A stretch of DNA of 64,000 nt from Polynucleobacter sp. MWH-UH24A (GCF_018687475.1 NZ_CP061292.1:1302001-1366000); one strand, 5' to 3'. Positions 1 to 10,750 are shown, counted from the first letter of the stretch. Numbers and translations: made by a program. Notes: a model not told the origin generated them from the sequence alone.

Positions 1-60
1 AGCTAAGTCGTTTTGAGTTGTCGCATTGACCCATTACAATCGGTAGAACTGTATAGGATC

Positions 61-468
61 ATGATGAAAACACGTCTTAAACTTCTAATTACTTGCATCT
101 TCACCCTAAGCTCCAGTTTTGCCTTCGGCGCTTGGGATGAACTGGGAAGCAATGAGTTCATAACCGTCTTGATTGATAAATCCAGCATCAAGAAGTCAGG
201 CGATAAGGTCCAAGTTCTTTCGATGCTCGATCTTAAGAAACCGGGAGTTGAGCCAAAAACTAAATCACCAGTGAACTCCATCATTGGTCTAAATGAATAC
301 CACTGCGGACAGGTTCAATACCGACCACTAGAGGTTAAATTTATGTCAGGTAAACGGGGTACTGGCAAGGTGGTTGAAGATATCAAGACGCCCGATAGCA
401 GCTTTGAGGCAATCGCGAGTGGTGATTGGCCAGCTGGAGTCTATAACCTTGCGTGTCGACCTAACTAG
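61..468 (+). CDS. Surface-adhesin protein E-like secreted protein
   Basis: Small exported protein of about 135 residues. A signal peptide is visible: KTRLK, then a hydrophobic run, then SFAFGA with probable cleavage after it. The mature part opens with AWDELG and carries the spaced pattern of a family often annotated as surface-adhesin protein E: a strand containing VLIDKSSIKKSG, a central LNEYHCGQ, and a closing VYNLACRPN, so two cysteines that may pair. The start at 61 (or 64, the codons are ATG ATG) is preferred over upstream codons because an AGGATC element precedes it and the signal peptide follows directly. No function is established for the non-pathogen members; the adhesin name is family transfer only. 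Confidence 0.6.
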   Translation: MMKTRLKLLITCIFTLSSSFAFGAWDELGSNEFITVLIDKSSIKKSGDKVQVLSMLDLKKPGVEPKTKSPVNSIIGLNEYHCGQVQYRPLEVKFMSGKRGTGKVVEDIKTPDSSFEAIASGDWPAGVYNLACRPN

Positions 469-868
469 TTCAATCAAGCCTTCAACTACCCATCAAGGGT
501 CGGTCTCCCTTCTCTACATTTTCATTGCACTTCTTAGTATTCTTAGTATTTCAGGTTTACAAGGCTGCGCCGCACCCATCATGGCAGCAGCAAGTAGCGC
601 GGGTACTGCTGCAGGATCGGCGGTAGCTGCAAGCCCCATGACCGCGGTAAGTGTTACATCAACAGTCACCACAGGGCGCTCTCCCCTCGAACACGCGACA
701 TCTGCAGCAACCAAAAAAGATTGCAGTTTCTTTAACGTCTTTAGTTCTAAACCAATTTGTGAAGAAATTGTGATACCGACCGTTCAAGACCGCAGTGAAC
801 GAATAATCGGGGAGGCAGATCGCAATACAGCGATTATCGAAGTGATTGACGTAAGGCCAAGTCAGTAG
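449..868 (+). CDS. Hypothetical small lipoprotein-like protein
   Basis: Unrecognised protein of about 139 residues overlapping the end of the preceding gene in another frame. No ATG lies before the hydrophobic segment; TTG at 449 with a GGAG about 10 bases upstream is the best start I can see. The chain has a hydrophobic N-terminal run (LLYIFIALLSILSI) followed by LQGC, a plausible lipobox, then a low-complexity Ala/Ser/Thr stretch and a C-terminal part with two cysteines (KKDCSFFN and KPICEE). This suggests a small exported lipoprotein. Coding is supported by an open frame to 868 and a convincing signal sequence, but the start is uncertain. Confidence 0.45.
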   Translation: MRVDLTSSIKPSTTHQGSVSLLYIFIALLSILSISGLQGCAAPIMAAASSAGTAAGSAVAASPMTAVSVTSTVTTGRSPLEHATSAATKKDCSFFNVFSSKPICEEIVIPTVQDRSERIIGEADRNTAIIEVIDVRPSQ

Positions 869-873
869 CTAAA

Positions 874-950
874 TGGGGTGAACGACGGGACTCGAACCCG
901 CGACAACCAGAATCACAATCTGGGACTCTACCAACTGAGCTACGTCCACC
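874..950 (-). tRNA. tRNA-His (GTG anticodon)
   Basis: Read on the minus strand, the cloverleaf is complete. The 7-bp acceptor stem GTGGACG pairs with CGTTCAC, and there is an extra 5' G opposite C73, the histidine-specific G-1 identity element. The D arm is normal, the anticodon stem CCAGA/TCTGG encloses the loop TTGTGAT with anticodon GTG, and the T loop is GGTTCGACT. The CCA end is encoded (positions 876-874). Confidence 0.95.
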
Positions 951-974
951 ATTGCTACTTAAGTATTATAACGA

Positions 975-2060
975 CTATGCCCTCGAACCGATTGATGGGG
1001 GCTCAAATAGCGCCCAATCACCCAACTCCATACTGGCCTCCAAAAAGAAGGTTTCGATGGCATCCTGTGTTTTAACCCGTGCCAAAGCATGATGATCCGA
1101 TAGATGTTGACGCCAACGGCGCGACCCCGCACGACCGTGAGCAAGACCCATGATGTGCCGAGTAATCGCTCCCAAATAGAAGTCTTTACGATGCGCATTG
1201 CACTGGGCTAACCATGCTTGACTGTATTCAACCAAACCAATTTGAATACGGTGCCAGTCTGCCTCACTAAAGAGATAACCTACTGCATTGCCATCACTTT
1301 CGACGAGATCATCCCAGCCCAATAGCATCGCCGGAAAATGATAAGCAGCACGGCCGATCATAAAACCATCAAAATCATTCCAATATTGTGCAACCTGCTC
1401 ATTGGATTCTAGGCCACCGTTAAGTAGTACACGAAGATTTGGATAGTGCTTTTGTGTATCACGACGTATTTGCTTCGCAACCTCATAGTGCAATGGGGGC
1501 TTACTACGATTCTCTTTCGGGGATAAGCCTTTTAAGACCGCATTACGCGCATGAATCGTTACCTGGGTTGCTCCTGCGGCCGCGACTGCCAGTACAAAAT
1601 CCAATACAAATTGATAGTCACGCGGCGACTGGGCCGCATCCATTTGATCAAGACCCAAGCGATGCTTCACCGAAATTGGTAGATCGCAGACGGCACGCAT
1701 CGCACTCACACACTGGGCAACGAGCTCAGGCTCGGCCATCAAGCATGCCCCAAATGCACCCTTTTGCACGCGCTCTGAGGGGCAACCGCAGTTGAGATCG
1801 ATCTCGTCATAGCCCCATTGTTGGGCAAGCGCTGCACATTGAGCGAGCTCAGCCGGATCGCTGCCGCCAAGTTGTAAAACGATCGGGTGCTCTTCCTGAC
1901 TAAAATCCAAATGCCGTGGCTGGTCACCGTGCAAAAGCGCCCCCGTGGTGACCATCTCGGTATAGAGCACGGCTCGCTTAGTTAGCATTCGATGAAATGA
2001 TCGGCAATGACGATCGGTCCACTCCATCATGGGAGCGACAGCTAAACGCTTGATGCTCAT
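975..2060 (-). CDS. dusA: tRNA-dihydrouridine(20/20a) synthase DusA
   Basis: FMN-dependent enzyme that reduces uridine to dihydrouridine in the tRNA D loop. At 361 residues it has normal DusA length. The N-terminus APMMEWTDRHCR is the DusA form of the TIM-barrel FMN-binding start. The catalytic cysteine lies in DLNCGCPS near residue 95, followed by VQKGAFGACLM. Later come SVKHRLG, TIHARNA and LNGG (phosphate and FMN binding), and the C-terminal helical tRNA-binding part contains ITRHIMGL. It stands alone between tRNA-His and a toxin-antitoxin pair. ATG start; identification is firm. Confidence 0.95.
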   Translation of the reverse strand: MSIKRLAVAPMMEWTDRHCRSFHRMLTKRAVLYTEMVTTGALLHGDQPRHLDFSQEEHPIVLQLGGSDPAELAQCAALAQQWGYDEIDLNCGCPSERVQKGAFGACLMAEPELVAQCVSAMRAVCDLPISVKHRLGLDQMDAAQSPRDYQFVLDFVLAVAAAGATQVTIHARNAVLKGLSPKENRSKPPLHYEVAKQIRRDTQKHYPNLRVLLNGGLESNEQVAQYWNDFDGFMIGRAAYHFPAMLLGWDDLVESDGNAVGYLFSEADWHRIQIGLVEYSQAWLAQCNAHRKDFYLGAITRHIMGLAHGRAGSRRWRQHLSDHHALARVKTQDAIETFFLEASMELGDWALFEPPSIGSRA

Positions 2061-2064
2061 GCAA

Positions 2065-2481
2065 TCAGTCCCAAGGATTGATCAACTTCAATTTAGTTGG
2101 ATCAAAATCACCAGTATTACGCGTCACCAAAGTCAAGCGGTGCTCTATCGCTGTCGCTGCAATCATGGCATCTCGCTCAGAAGATGGATTAGGAACATGG
2201 AGATCTGCGCAACGCAATGCAATTGGAACATCAATTGGAATAATCCGATCAGCAAATACCGGGAGAATCATTTGCATCAGCCATTTTTTTAATAACTGGC
2301 CCTGCTTTTTATCTCGGCGCATTACGGACAGAATGCCTTGTTCGATTTCTAGAATGCTAATCACCGAGAGAAATAAACGGGTTGGGGCAATTGATTGTGC
2401 CCAATCATGAACCTGTGGATTCATTTTGGAAGTACCGGCTTTTCGGAGCTCCGAGATGACATTGGTGTCGAGAAGATACAT
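2065..2481 (-). CDS. vapC: Type II toxin VapC, PIN-domain ribonuclease
   Basis: PIN-domain endoribonuclease of 138 residues. The acidic metal-binding residues expected for the fold are visible: Asp in YLLDTNVIS at the N-terminus, Glu in SILEIEQG near residue 46, Asp in SERDAMIAATA near residue 103, and Asp in VTRNTGDF near residue 124. Its ATG shares one base with the stop codon of the antitoxin gene (TAATG), so the two are translationally coupled. Such toxins cleave tRNA or rRNA; which RNA is cut here cannot be read from sequence. Confidence 0.9.
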   Translation of the reverse strand: MYLLDTNVISELRKAGTSKMNPQVHDWAQSIAPTRLFLSVISILEIEQGILSVMRRDKKQGQLLKKWLMQMILPVFADRIIPIDVPIALRCADLHVPNPSSERDAMIAATAIEHRLTLVTRNTGDFDPTKLKLINPWD

Positions 2482-2732
2482 TAGGAAAGATCGCTTGGCT
2501 TCGTAAAGCGTTTTATTTTCGCAGGCTCAAATTCAATCTCAGCCAATCCAGGCATACCCACAAGATCAAGAATGGTTTTTTGTTGACCAATCACACGTTG
2601 GTAATCTTCGTATCGCATCAGCACGTGCGAAGGCTTGCCTCGATCGGTGATGAAGACTGGGCCTGATTGACAGGCCTTCTTGGCACCACTGGTGTCTTGA
2701 TTAAATTCGCGGCTAGATAAGGTCTTGGGCAT
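2481..2732 (-). CDS. Type II antitoxin, Phd/YefM family
   Basis: Antitoxin partner of the downstream PIN toxin, about 83 residues. The N-terminus TLSSREFNQDTSGAKKA is the typical DNA-binding part of the Phd/YefM fold, followed by VFITDRGKPSHVLM and a helix YEDYQRVI. The C-terminal tail (EFEPAKIKRF) would wrap the toxin. The ATG at 2732 is chosen over a GTG at 2744 because GGGGA sits 7 bases before it. A 24-bp dyad just upstream (2753-2776) is the likely site of autorepression by the complex. Confidence 0.85.
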   Translation of the reverse strand: MPKTLSSREFNQDTSGAKKACQSGPVFITDRGKPSHVLMRYEDYQRVIGQQKTILDLVGMPGLAEIEFEPAKIKRFTKPSDLS

Positions 2733-2752
2733 TTCATTCCCCACAATCCAGT

Positions 2753-2776
2753 AAATGTAGCAATGTTACTACATTT
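2753..2776. promoter_or_regulatory. Dyad operator upstream of the toxin-antitoxin pair
   Basis: Inverted repeat with half sites AAATGTAG and CTACATTT around an 8-base centre that is itself partly symmetric. It lies about 20 bp upstream of the antitoxin start. Phd/YefM-type antitoxins usually repress their own promoter through such palindromes; the assignment is inference from position and symmetry. Confidence 0.5.
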
Positions 2777-2795
2777 TTCCAAAGGGGAGAAAGGA

Positions 2796-4619
2796 TTACA
2801 CTTCCTCGCGCGAGGCCTTTTTACGCTCATGCTCTTTCAGAAAGCGCTTGCGTAAGCGGATGCTCTTGGGGGTCACCTCAACCAACTCGTCATCGGCAAT
2901 GAATTCCACGGCGTATTCCAAGGTGAGTTGTACCGGTGGTACGAGGCGTACCGCTTCATCCGTACCAGAGGCCCGCACGTTGGTGAGTTGCTTTCCTTTG
3001 ATGGGATTCACCACCAAATCATTGTCTCGACTATGAATCCCAATAATCATGCCTTCGTAGAGAGGATCGCCCGGTGAGACAAACATGCGGCCACGATCTT
3101 GCAGTTTCCACAGTGCATAAGCAACTGCGTCACCATCATCTTGGCTAATCAATACACCATTGTGGCGCTCACCCAAGATACCCTCTTTTACAGGACCATA
3201 GGAATCAAAGTTATGGCTCATGAGTCCGTTACCACGGGTGAGGGTCATAAACTCACCCTGAAAACCAATTAAACCTCGGGCTGGAACCCGATACTCAAGA
3301 CGGGTACGGCCCTTACCATCGCTCACCATATCCAGCAGTTCAGCTTTGCGCTTACCCAACTCTTCCATGACCCCACCCTGCGTCGTATCCTCCACATCCA
3401 CCGTGAGGTTCTCGTAGGGCTCTAACTTCACCCCATCCTCCTCATGAAACACCACACGGGGTCGTGATACAGCTAACTCATACCCTTCGCGTCGCATGTT
3501 CTCAACCAAAATGGTGAGGTGGAGCTCGCCCCGACCTGATACCTCAAAGATGGTGTCGTCATCGGTATCGCGGACCCGCAATGCCATATTGGATTTGAGC
3601 TCACGATCTAAACGCTCCCGAATTTGTCGGCTTGTAACAAACTTACCCTCGCGCCCAGCAAGAGGACTCGTGTTCACCATGAAGTTCATGGTGAGGGTTG
3701 GCTCATCAATCTTGAGCATCGGTAAAGCATCAACCTGATCGGGTGCACAGATCGTGGTCCCAATTGCTAAATCTTCAATGCCATTTACTAAGACAATATC
3801 GCCGGCAATGGCCTCATCAACCACTTCACGCTCGAGCCCTTTGAACTTCAGCACTTGATTGATGCGCCCCTTAAAGGGGGTTCCATCCGGTCCATTAACA
3901 CACACCACATCAGTACCGGGTTTAATTTTGCCGCGCCGAATCCGGCCCACACCAATTTTGCCGACATAGTTGCTGTAATCAATTGATGAAATCTGCAACT
4001 GCAACGGGGCGTCGATTTCATCATCGCGTACTGGCACATGCGTGAGAACCGCGTTAAATAGCGGGCGCATATCGCCAGAACGCACATTCTCGTCAGTACC
4101 GGCATAGCCATTTAAGCCCGAGGCATAAATCACAGGAAAATCCAACTGCTCCTCGGTTGCACCCAATTTATCAAAGAGCTCAAAGGTTGCATTAATCACG
4201 TAATCACATCGGGCTCCAGGGCGGTCCACCTTATTAATGACAACAATGGGCTTTAAACCCAAGGCAAGCGCTTTCTTGGTCACAAATCGGGTTTGGGGCA
4301 TCGGGCCCTCAACCGCATCCACTAGCAACAATACGCCATCGACCATTGACAGAACGCGCTCAACCTCGCCACCAAAATCAGCGTGACCCGGGGTATCCAC
4401 AATATTAATATGCGTACCCTCATACTCCACCGCGCAGTTTTTAGCCAAGATGGTGATACCGCGCTCTTTCTCGAGATCATTGGAATCCATAATGCGCTCA
4501 GAGATCTTTTCGTTGGAGCGAAAAGTTCCGGATTGCCGTAAAAGTTGATCAACAAGAGTCGTTTTGCCATGGTCAACGTGGGCGATGATGGCAATATTAC
4601 GAAGTGCGCGTTTGGTCAT
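2796..4619 (-). CDS. typA: Ribosome-associated translational GTPase TypA/BipA
   Basis: Ribosome-binding GTPase of the elongation-factor superfamily, involved in 50S maturation and stress or cold adaptation. At 607 residues it is normal length. The G domain shows [10 protein letters not shown] (P-loop), RGITI (switch I), DTPGHADF (G3) and [11 protein letters not shown] (G4). It then has the domain II barrel, EF-G-like domains III and V ([21 protein letters not shown]), and a BipA-specific C-terminal domain ending in a basic tail. It lies at the end of the rimP-nusA-infB-rbfA-truB run, 23 bp after truB. Confidence 0.97.
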   Translation of the reverse strand: MTKRALRNIAIIAHVDHGKTTLVDQLLRQSGTFRSNEKISERIMDSNDLEKERGITILAKNCAVEYEGTHINIVDTPGHADFGGEVERVLSMVDGVLLLVDAVEGPMPQTRFVTKKALALGLKPIVVINKVDRPGARCDYVINATFELFDKLGATEEQLDFPVIYASGLNGYAGTDENVRSGDMRPLFNAVLTHVPVRDDEIDAPLQLQISSIDYSNYVGKIGVGRIRRGKIKPGTDVVCVNGPDGTPFKGRINQVLKFKGLEREVVDEAIAGDIVLVNGIEDLAIGTTICAPDQVDALPMLKIDEPTLTMNFMVNTSPLAGREGKFVTSRQIRERLDRELKSNMALRVRDTDDDTIFEVSGRGELHLTILVENMRREGYELAVSRPRVVFHEEDGVKLEPYENLTVDVEDTTQGGVMEELGKRKAELLDMVSDGKGRTRLEYRVPARGLIGFQGEFMTLTRGNGLMSHNFDSYGPVKEGILGERHNGVLISQDDGDAVAYALWKLQDRGRMFVSPGDPLYEGMIIGIHSRDNDLVVNPIKGKQLTNVRASGTDEAVRLVPPVQLTLEYAVEFIADDELVEVTPKSIRLRKRFLKEHERKKASREEV

Positions 4620-4642
4620 GAGTTGCTTTACAAAAAGATAAA

Positions 4643-5566
4643 TTAGTTTTGATTCAAAAGTCGTTGGGCAATAAAGCGTCTGGGGTGTAAAACACCACTA
4701 CGCCAATCCGCAGTGCCAATAAAGTTTTGCGGCAAGGCTTGGCTGCGATAAATCCGAAATAAAGAATTAGCCCACTGGCTCGCACGATTGAGTGCGCAAG
4801 GCACGCGCTGACCCATTTCTAAACGCTTGGCCTGTTGGTCATCGACCGTCAACTCAGGTAGGGTTTGCAATAAGGCGTCCACCGGAAGTAATACCTTGGG
4901 GGTATTTTCAAGGGTCTCTAGAGTACAGCCCTGCTCCAGACTGAGGTGGCCAACCTTGGTACGCCGCAATGCGCTCAAATGCGCACCACAGCCTAGTGAA
5001 TTGCCAATATCTTGCGCCAAGACTCGGATATATGTTCCCTTACTGCAATGAACTTCGATCTCTACGTGGGGCCAATGGATAGCGACTAGACGAATCGAGT
5101 AAATGGTTATTTTTCGGGGTTCACGTTCAATCTCCACACCCGAGCGCGCATATTCATAGAGCGGTTTGCCATCGCGTTTTAATGCGGAGTACATCGGTGG
5201 AATTTGCTCAATTTCACCAATGAACTTAGGCAAAATGGCTTCCAATAATGTCTTAGCCATCAAATTATCAACCACTTCAGCAGTCGATCGCTCGCTTAAC
5301 ACTTGGCCTTCGGCATCACCGGTATCGGTTTCGATGCCAAACCGTACAGTTGCAATATAAGTCTTATCCGCATCCAAAAGATCTTGTGAGTACTTAGTAG
5401 CCTCACCCAAACAGATGGGTAATAAACCGGTCGCCATGGGGTCCAAAGTGCCAGTGTGCCCAGCTTTTTCTGCCTGAAAATGACGCTTGACGGCAGTCAC
5501 CGCACTTTGCGAGCTCATTCCATTGGGCTTATCAAGCAAAACTACCCCATCAATTCGTTGCGCCAT
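4643..5566 (-). CDS. truB: tRNA pseudouridine(55) synthase TruB
   Basis: Makes pseudouridine 55 in the T loop of elongator tRNAs. About 307 residues. The N-terminal LDKPNGMSS motif and HTGTLDPMATGLLP (catalytic Asp of GTLDP near residue 47) are clear, followed by YIATVRFG, the thumb-region QIPPMYSALK, and EVHCSKGTYIR. The C-terminal PUA-like part is short. ATG at 5566 is preceded by an in-frame GTG that I do not favour. It follows rbfA by a few bases in the conserved operon. Confidence 0.96.
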   Translation of the reverse strand: MAQRIDGVVLLDKPNGMSSQSAVTAVKRHFQAEKAGHTGTLDPMATGLLPICLGEATKYSQDLLDADKTYIATVRFGIETDTGDAEGQVLSERSTAEVVDNLMAKTLLEAILPKFIGEIEQIPPMYSALKRDGKPLYEYARSGVEIEREPRKITIYSIRLVAIHWPHVEIEVHCSKGTYIRVLAQDIGNSLGCGAHLSALRRTKVGHLSLEQGCTLETLENTPKVLLPVDALLQTLPELTVDDQQAKRLEMGQRVPCALNRASQWANSLFRIYRSQALPQNFIGTADWRSGVLHPRRFIAQRLLNQN

Positions 5567-5571
5567 CACAA

Positions 5572-5928
5572 TTAATTAGGCTTTGAGCCCAATGCCTGAT
5601 CAATTAATCGTGACATCTCTGCGCCCCGCTCAATCGAGGTATCAAATACAAAATGCAAGGTGGGGACTGTATGAGTGTGCATCCGTTTAAAGAGTAAGGA
5701 ATGCAAATAACCCGCTTTTTCTTGTAACGATCCCAACGCATACTGTGGGTCGCCACCTAAAACTGTGAAGTACACCTTTACATGCGCAAGGTCAGGCGAG
5801 AGCTCTACCGCCTGAATCGTAATCAAACCATTTAAAGGGTCACGTAACTCTCGAGGAATCAATTCGGCTAAGTCGCGCTGGATTTGATCCGCAAGACGCT
5901 GGTGACGATGAGGGCTTGTTTTATGCAT
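5572..5928 (-). CDS. rbfA: 30S ribosome-binding factor RbfA
   Basis: Small KH-fold assembly factor for the 30S subunit that acts on the 16S 5' region and is needed in the cold. Its 118 residues match the family. Visible features are the N-terminal helix [14 protein letters not shown], the strand [20 protein letters not shown] and the C-terminal [21 protein letters not shown]. Between infB and truB, as in most Proteobacteria. Confidence 0.95.
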   Translation of the reverse strand: MHKTSPHRHQRLADQIQRDLAELIPRELRDPLNGLITIQAVELSPDLAHVKVYFTVLGGDPQYALGSLQEKAGYLHSLLFKRMHTHTVPTLHFVFDTSIERGAEMSRLIDQALGSKPN

Positions 5929-5933
5929 GATGA

Positions 5934-8630
5934 TTAAAGGGTTCGAGCCACTTCAGTCACTTCAAAGATCTCGAGTTGATCACCCTCTTGAATGTCGTTG
6001 TTATTCTTCAAGGAGAGACCGCACTCAAAGCCGCCTTTCACTTCTTTCACATCGTCTTTAAACCGCTTTAAGGAATCGAGCTCACCAGTCCATACCACGA
6101 CGTTGTCACGCAATAAGCGAACCCTTGAGTTACGCCGCACAACTCCATCGAGCACCATACAACCTGCGATCGCACCAACCTTGGAGACAAGGAAGACCTG
6201 ACGAATTTCAACCAAGCCAGTAATTTCTTCCTTCTTATCTGGGGTCAACATGCCGCTAAGAGCCGCTTTTACTTCATCGACCGCGTCATAAATAATGTTG
6301 TGATACCGAATATCAACGCCGTTACTCTCGGCGAGCTTGCGAGCCACTGCATCGGCTCTCGCGTTAAAGCCAATAATGACACCCTTAGAAGCAATCGCGA
6401 GATTGACATCGGTTTCGGTAATCCCACCAACGGCAGCATGCACAATCTGAACCTTGACCTCATCAGTCGAAAGTTTTTGTAGCGATTGAGCCAGCGCCTC
6501 TTGAGAACCTTGTACATCAGCTTTAATGATGATTGGCAAGACCTTCGCTTCAATAGCGCCTTCGCCCATGTTTTCCATCATGTTCTCTAACTTGACCGCC
6601 TGTTGTTTAGCCAACTTGACGTCTCGGAACTTACCTTGGCGGAACAGTGCAATCTCACGAGCCTTACGCTCATCAGCCACCACCTGGAACGACTCCCCAG
6701 CATCGGGTACCTCAGACAAACCTTGAATCTCGACCGGTATGGATGGTCCTGCTTCATTGCTAGATTTGCCGTTCTCATCCAACATCGCCCGGATACGCCC
6801 GTAGGACTGACCCGCTAACAACATATCGCCGCGCTTTAAGGTGCCCGATTGAACCAAGACCGTAGCGACCGGTCCACGGCCTTTATCCAAACGAGCTTCA
6901 ATCACGATGCCCTGCGCAGGCGCGTCTTTAGGGGCTTTCAGCTCCAATACCTCCGCTTGCAGCAAAACGTTTTCCAATAGAGTATCAATGCCTTCGCCAG
7001 TCTTTGCGGATACTCCAATAAATGGTGAATCACCGCCATATTCCTCAGGCACCACTTCTTCGCTCACCAGCTCAGTTTTAACGCGATCGGGGTTTGCTTC
7101 AGGCTTATCGATCTTATTGATTGCAACCACTAAGGGGACATTCGCTGCTTTTGCATGATGAATGGCTTCACGCGTTTGCGGCATCACGCCGTCATCGGCA
7201 GCGACCACTAAAATCACGATATCCGTTGCCTTTGCACCGCGAGCACGCATCGCGGTAAATGCTTCGTGACCAGGCGTATCAAGGAAAGTAATAACGCCAC
7301 GTGGAGTATCCACGTGATAAGCACCAATGTGCTGGGTAATACCCCCCGCTTCACCAGCCGCCACTTTTGCAACCCGGATCTTATCGAGGAGCGAGGTTTT
7401 GCCATGATCAACGTGGCCCATCACAGTCACAACAGGAGGTCTTGGCATTAGTGGCGCATCTTCTGCGGCTGCTCCAAGATCAATCTCCGGATCATCCAAT
7501 TTAGCAGCATGGGCTTTATGACCCATCTCCTCAACAATGATCATTGCGGTGTCTTGATCCAAGACTTGGTTAATGGTCACCATCTGACCCATGCCCATGA
7601 GTAACTTAATAACCTCGGCACCTTTAACTGACATCTTATGAGCGAGATCTGCAACCGTGATGGTCTCGGGAATGTGCACATCGCGCACAATCGGCTCAGT
7701 AGGAACCTGGAAATTACTGGCTGGACTATCTTCTTGATGCTGTTGCTTCTTACGACCGCCACCTGTTCGCCATCCGCCACCTAAGCCACCGGTCAGATCA
7801 CCGCGTGTTTTTAAGCCAACCTTACGCTTGGCCCCTTCTTCTTGCCAAGTGGAGGATGTCTCCGATGATTTAATCAGTTTGCCACCAACCTTGGTGGGCT
7901 TTTTCTTATCCTCGCCACCATCGGCTTTGACGGGCTTATGTAAGGTACCTTTTTTGGCTTCCTCACTGGCGATCTCACTCGGAGCTTTAAGCACGCGTGC
8001 CGGGGTGCTCATCATGTCACGAATCGCTGATACCTCACGTTCAGCTGCCGCACGGCGCGTTTGTAGCTCAGCTAGCTCTTTTTTAGCCTGCTCCTTACTA
8101 GCGGCCTCTTTCTCAGAATCGACTTTGCTCGGTTTTTGCTCGGTCTCCGCTTTTTTCTGCTTGGCCTCACTCGCCGCTTTCATCTCCGCTTCTTGCCGTG
8201 CTAAGAGTTCAGCTTGACGCGCAGCCTCGGCGGCACGCTTTTCCAACTCCTCATCCGACAAAATAGGCTTGGTCTCAACTGCTACCACTGGTTTTGCCTC
8301 GGTTGGCTCATCAACGTTTGCGGCTTCATCACGTTTTACCAAGACACGCTTTTTGCGCACCTCAACTTGGACGGTACGGGTTCTTCCTGCTGAATCGGCT
8401 TGACGGATTTCACTGGTCTCACGCTTGGTCAGTGTGATCTTTTTCCGAGTGCCAGTCTCGGCACTACCGTGTGCTTTTTGAAGATAAGCAAGTAACGCGG
8501 TCTTGTCTTTATCAGTGATCTTGTCAGCCTCCGACTCTTTGTCGATTCCAGCGGCTTTCAGTTGCACCAATAAATCAGCAGAACTTCGTTTAAGCTCCTC
8601 GGCTAATGCTTTTACAGTTGTTGTCGCCAT
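5934..8630 (-). CDS. infB: Translation initiation factor IF-2
   Basis: GTPase that delivers initiator fMet-tRNA to the ribosome. About 898 residues. It has the N-terminal IF2_N domain ([14 protein letters not shown]), a long charged Ala/Glu/Lys-rich linker of roughly 250 residues, a second IF2_N domain ([21 protein letters not shown]), then the G domain with [20 protein letters not shown] and [12 protein letters not shown], and the C-terminal C1/C2 domains. The start ATGGCGACAACA at 8630 is chosen because GAGGGGAAG precedes it, overlapping the nusA stop; an upstream in-frame ATG at 8648 lies inside nusA. Confidence 0.97.
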   Translation of the reverse strand: MATTTVKALAEELKRSSADLLVQLKAAGIDKESEADKITDKDKTALLAYLQKAHGSAETGTRKKITLTKRETSEIRQADSAGRTRTVQVEVRKKRVLVKRDEAANVDEPTEAKPVVAVETKPILSDEELEKRAAEAARQAELLARQEAEMKAASEAKQKKAETEQKPSKVDSEKEAASKEQAKKELAELQTRRAAAEREVSAIRDMMSTPARVLKAPSEIASEEAKKGTLHKPVKADGGEDKKKPTKVGGKLIKSSETSSTWQEEGAKRKVGLKTRGDLTGGLGGGWRTGGGRKKQQHQEDSPASNFQVPTEPIVRDVHIPETITVADLAHKMSVKGAEVIKLLMGMGQMVTINQVLDQDTAMIIVEEMGHKAHAAKLDDPEIDLGAAAEDAPLMPRPPVVTVMGHVDHGKTSLLDKIRVAKVAAGEAGGITQHIGAYHVDTPRGVITFLDTPGHEAFTAMRARGAKATDIVILVVAADDGVMPQTREAIHHAKAANVPLVVAINKIDKPEANPDRVKTELVSEEVVPEEYGGDSPFIGVSAKTGEGIDTLLENVLLQAEVLELKAPKDAPAQGIVIEARLDKGRGPVATVLVQSGTLKRGDMLLAGQSYGRIRAMLDENGKSSNEAGPSIPVEIQGLSEVPDAGESFQVVADERKAREIALFRQGKFRDVKLAKQQAVKLENMMENMGEGAIEAKVLPIIIKADVQGSQEALAQSLQKLSTDEVKVQIVHAAVGGITETDVNLAIASKGVIIGFNARADAVARKLAESNGVDIRYHNIIYDAVDEVKAALSGMLTPDKKEEITGLVEIRQVFLVSKVGAIAGCMVLDGVVRRNSRVRLLRDNVVVWTGELDSLKRFKDDVKEVKGGFECGLSLKNNNDIQEGDQLEIFEVTEVARTL

Positions 8631-8640
8631 GCGCTTCCCC

Positions 8641-10119
8641 TCATGCATTAAACCAATGTTCGCGCGCCTTCATAATGAGCGTTTTGGCTGCTGTTTCATC
8701 CATACCCGTCATCTCAACGAGCTCATCTACAGCTAATCCAGCTAGATCATCGCGTGTATGCACTTGGTTCTCAGCCAAAGTTGCAATATATTCTGTGGAA
8801 AGACCTTCAAGCGATCGCAAATCTTGAGAAACCTCTTCAAGACGCTCCTCTTTCGCTAATTCCATAGTTAGCAAGGAGTCGCGTGCACGTGTGCGCAGTT
8901 CATTAACCGTATCTTCGTCAAATGCTTCGATCTCGAGCATCTCAGAAAGCGGTACATAGGCAACTTCTTCGAGCGAATTAAAGCCCTCATCGATCAAAAT
9001 ATCAGCGACCTCTTGATCAACATCCAACTTATCCATAAAGAGTCGGCGAACGGCGACGGATTCTTTCTCAGACTTCTCAGCAGACTCTTCTGGGGTCATG
9101 ATGTTAATTTGCCAGCCAGTTAACTCGCTGGCTAAACGAACGTTCTGGCCACTGCGACCAATCGCAATCGCCAAGTTTTCTTCATCAACCACCACATCCA
9201 TGGCATGACGCTCTTCGTCCACCACAATCGATGACACTTGTGCCGGTGCTAATGCGCCAATCACAAATTGCGCAGGATCTTCAGACCATAGAACGATATC
9301 AACGGCCTCACCCGCGACTTCGTTACGCACTGCAGTCACACGAGTACCCCGTACACCAACGCAGGTACCGATCGGATCAATGCGCTTGTCATGGGTCACG
9401 ACCGCAATCTTGGCTCGGATTCCAGGATCACGAGCAGCGCCCTTAATTTCCAGTAAACGTTGCTCGATCTCAGGCACCTCATTCTCAAACAACTTAATCA
9501 AGAAGTCAGGGCATGTTCTCGACAGTTCAATTTGAGGTCCACGTGCCTCACGATCCACTTTCAGAATATAGGCACGCACACGATCACCAGAGCGTAAGTT
9601 CTCCTTAGGGATCATTTGATCGCGACGCAGCAACGCCTCGACTCGACCTGATTCGACGATTAGTCCATTTTTGTCAGCCCGTTTGACGGTGCCGGTCATA
9701 ATCTTTTCGCCGCGCTCAAGATAATCGTTCAAGATTTGCTCACGCTCGGCATCGCGAATGCGTTGCAAGATCACTTGCTTCGCGGCTTGTGCGCCAATGC
9801 GACCAAAGGCTAGGGATTCAATTTGTTCTTCGATGTAATCACCTGTCTCGATATCCGAAATTTGCTCTTTGGCCTCAAATTGCAAAATTTCCTTATCGGG
9901 CTCTTGTAAACCAGCCTCATCAGGCACCACTAACCAACGACGGAAAGTTTCATACTCACCACTAGTGCGGTCAATCGAAACCCGAATATCAACGTCTTCG
10001 GTGTACCGTTTCTTCGTTGCCGAGGCAAGTGCCATCTCAAGTGCTTCAAACACGATCTCACGATCAACATTTTTTTCACGGGCCAGGGCTTCTGCCAACA
10101 TGAGAACTTCACGACTCAT
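8641..10119 (-). CDS. nusA: Transcription termination/antitermination factor NusA
   Basis: RNA polymerase-associated factor that modulates pausing, termination and antitermination. Its 492 residues show the N-terminal RNAP-binding domain, an S1 domain ([19 protein letters not shown]), two KH domains ([16 protein letters not shown] and [22 protein letters not shown]) and two C-terminal helix-hairpin acidic repeats. The second KH copy keeps the GxxG loop. It overlaps the rimP stop by 4 bp (ATGA), so translation is coupled. Product identity is certain. Confidence 0.97.
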   Translation of the reverse strand: MSREVLMLAEALAREKNVDREIVFEALEMALASATKKRYTEDVDIRVSIDRTSGEYETFRRWLVVPDEAGLQEPDKEILQFEAKEQISDIETGDYIEEQIESLAFGRIGAQAAKQVILQRIRDAEREQILNDYLERGEKIMTGTVKRADKNGLIVESGRVEALLRRDQMIPKENLRSGDRVRAYILKVDREARGPQIELSRTCPDFLIKLFENEVPEIEQRLLEIKGAARDPGIRAKIAVVTHDKRIDPIGTCVGVRGTRVTAVRNEVAGEAVDIVLWSEDPAQFVIGALAPAQVSSIVVDEERHAMDVVVDEENLAIAIGRSGQNVRLASELTGWQINIMTPEESAEKSEKESVAVRRLFMDKLDVDQEVADILIDEGFNSLEEVAYVPLSEMLEIEAFDEDTVNELRTRARDSLLTMELAKEERLEEVSQDLRSLEGLSTEYIATLAENQVHTRDDLAGLAVDELVEMTGMDETAAKTLIMKAREHWFNA

Positions 10120-10607
10120 GATTTTCTTCCTTTGAAATCAATAACAGGGACCAAACGAGCTTTTTCCACTTCAGACAAACTAAATTCCAGTTCGGCTGGA
10201 GATCCATCACTCGCCTCAAATAACAAACTAAACTTTGCATCCGGAGTGTTGACAATTCCAGACCTCAGGCCTTGCAACACCCCTTTGAAATTCTTTCGAT
10301 TACCCACTGCAATTCGCAACTTCAGCTCAATCTCTAAACCGGCGAACCGAACAAAATCATCACCCGACTTAATCGGTCGATCCAACCCTGGTGAAGACAC
10401 CTCGAGTCGCTCGTATGGCACGTTTTCAACTGCAAAGGTGTAAGTCAACTGATGACTCACCTTCTCACAATCCTCAACGGTAATCATGCGTTCATAATCG
10501 GGGTTCTCAATCGTGACTCGCAATAAACCACGACCTTCCCGCTCAATATCCACGAGCGAGTACCCCAAATTGCGCACCTCGGCAGAAATAATCTGCTGTT
10601 CTTTCAC
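10116..10607 (-). CDS. rimP: Ribosome maturation factor RimP
   Basis: Assembly factor for the 30S subunit, first gene of the nusA-infB operon. The N-terminal alpha/beta domain contains [21 protein letters not shown] and DCEKVSHQL, then [16 protein letters not shown], the strongest family motif, and a C-terminal SH3-like domain ending in RLVPVIDF. I place the start at GTG 10607, which leaves 13 residues before LGYSLVDIE and has a GGGGA just upstream. A TTG at 10625 is the alternative and would add 6 residues. A terminator and a possible promoter lie in the leader (see findings). Confidence 0.93.
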   Translation of the reverse strand: MKEQQIISAEVRNLGYSLVDIEREGRGLLRVTIENPDYERMITVEDCEKVSHQLTYTFAVENVPYERLEVSSPGLDRPIKSGDDFVRFAGLEIELKLRIAVGNRKNFKGVLQGLRSGIVNTPDAKFSLLFEASDGSPAELEFSLSEVEKARLVPVIDFKGRKS

Positions 10608-10661
10608 ATCTTCCCCACAAATCAACCGCTGTTACAAAGCCGCTTTTACAAAGCGTTTGGC

Positions 10662-10687
10662 AAAAAAAAATGGGCTTACAAGCCCAT
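10662..10687 (-). terminator. Intrinsic terminator between rluB and rimP
   Basis: On the minus strand the stem TGGGCT/AGCCCA (extending to 8 bp, loop of about 4) is followed directly by nine Ts. It sits 124 bp after the rluB stop and only 55 bp before the rimP start. It either ends the scpB-rluB transcript or attenuates transcription of rimP from an upstream promoter. Confidence 0.8.
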
Positions 10688-10750
10688 ATTCCTCATTACC
10701 AGAACAGGCCGGCTTACGTTGATGTCAACATCAGCCGGTGTATGTAATGA

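Noticed and set aside
5992..8217. Plus-strand open frames inside infB
   Set aside because: They mirror the Ala/Glu/Lys-rich linker and GTPase domain of infB, with no ribosome sites or family features.
10709..10738. Inverted repeat taken as a second terminator
   Set aside because: It has internal mismatches and no T run on either strand; kept only as possible leader structure.
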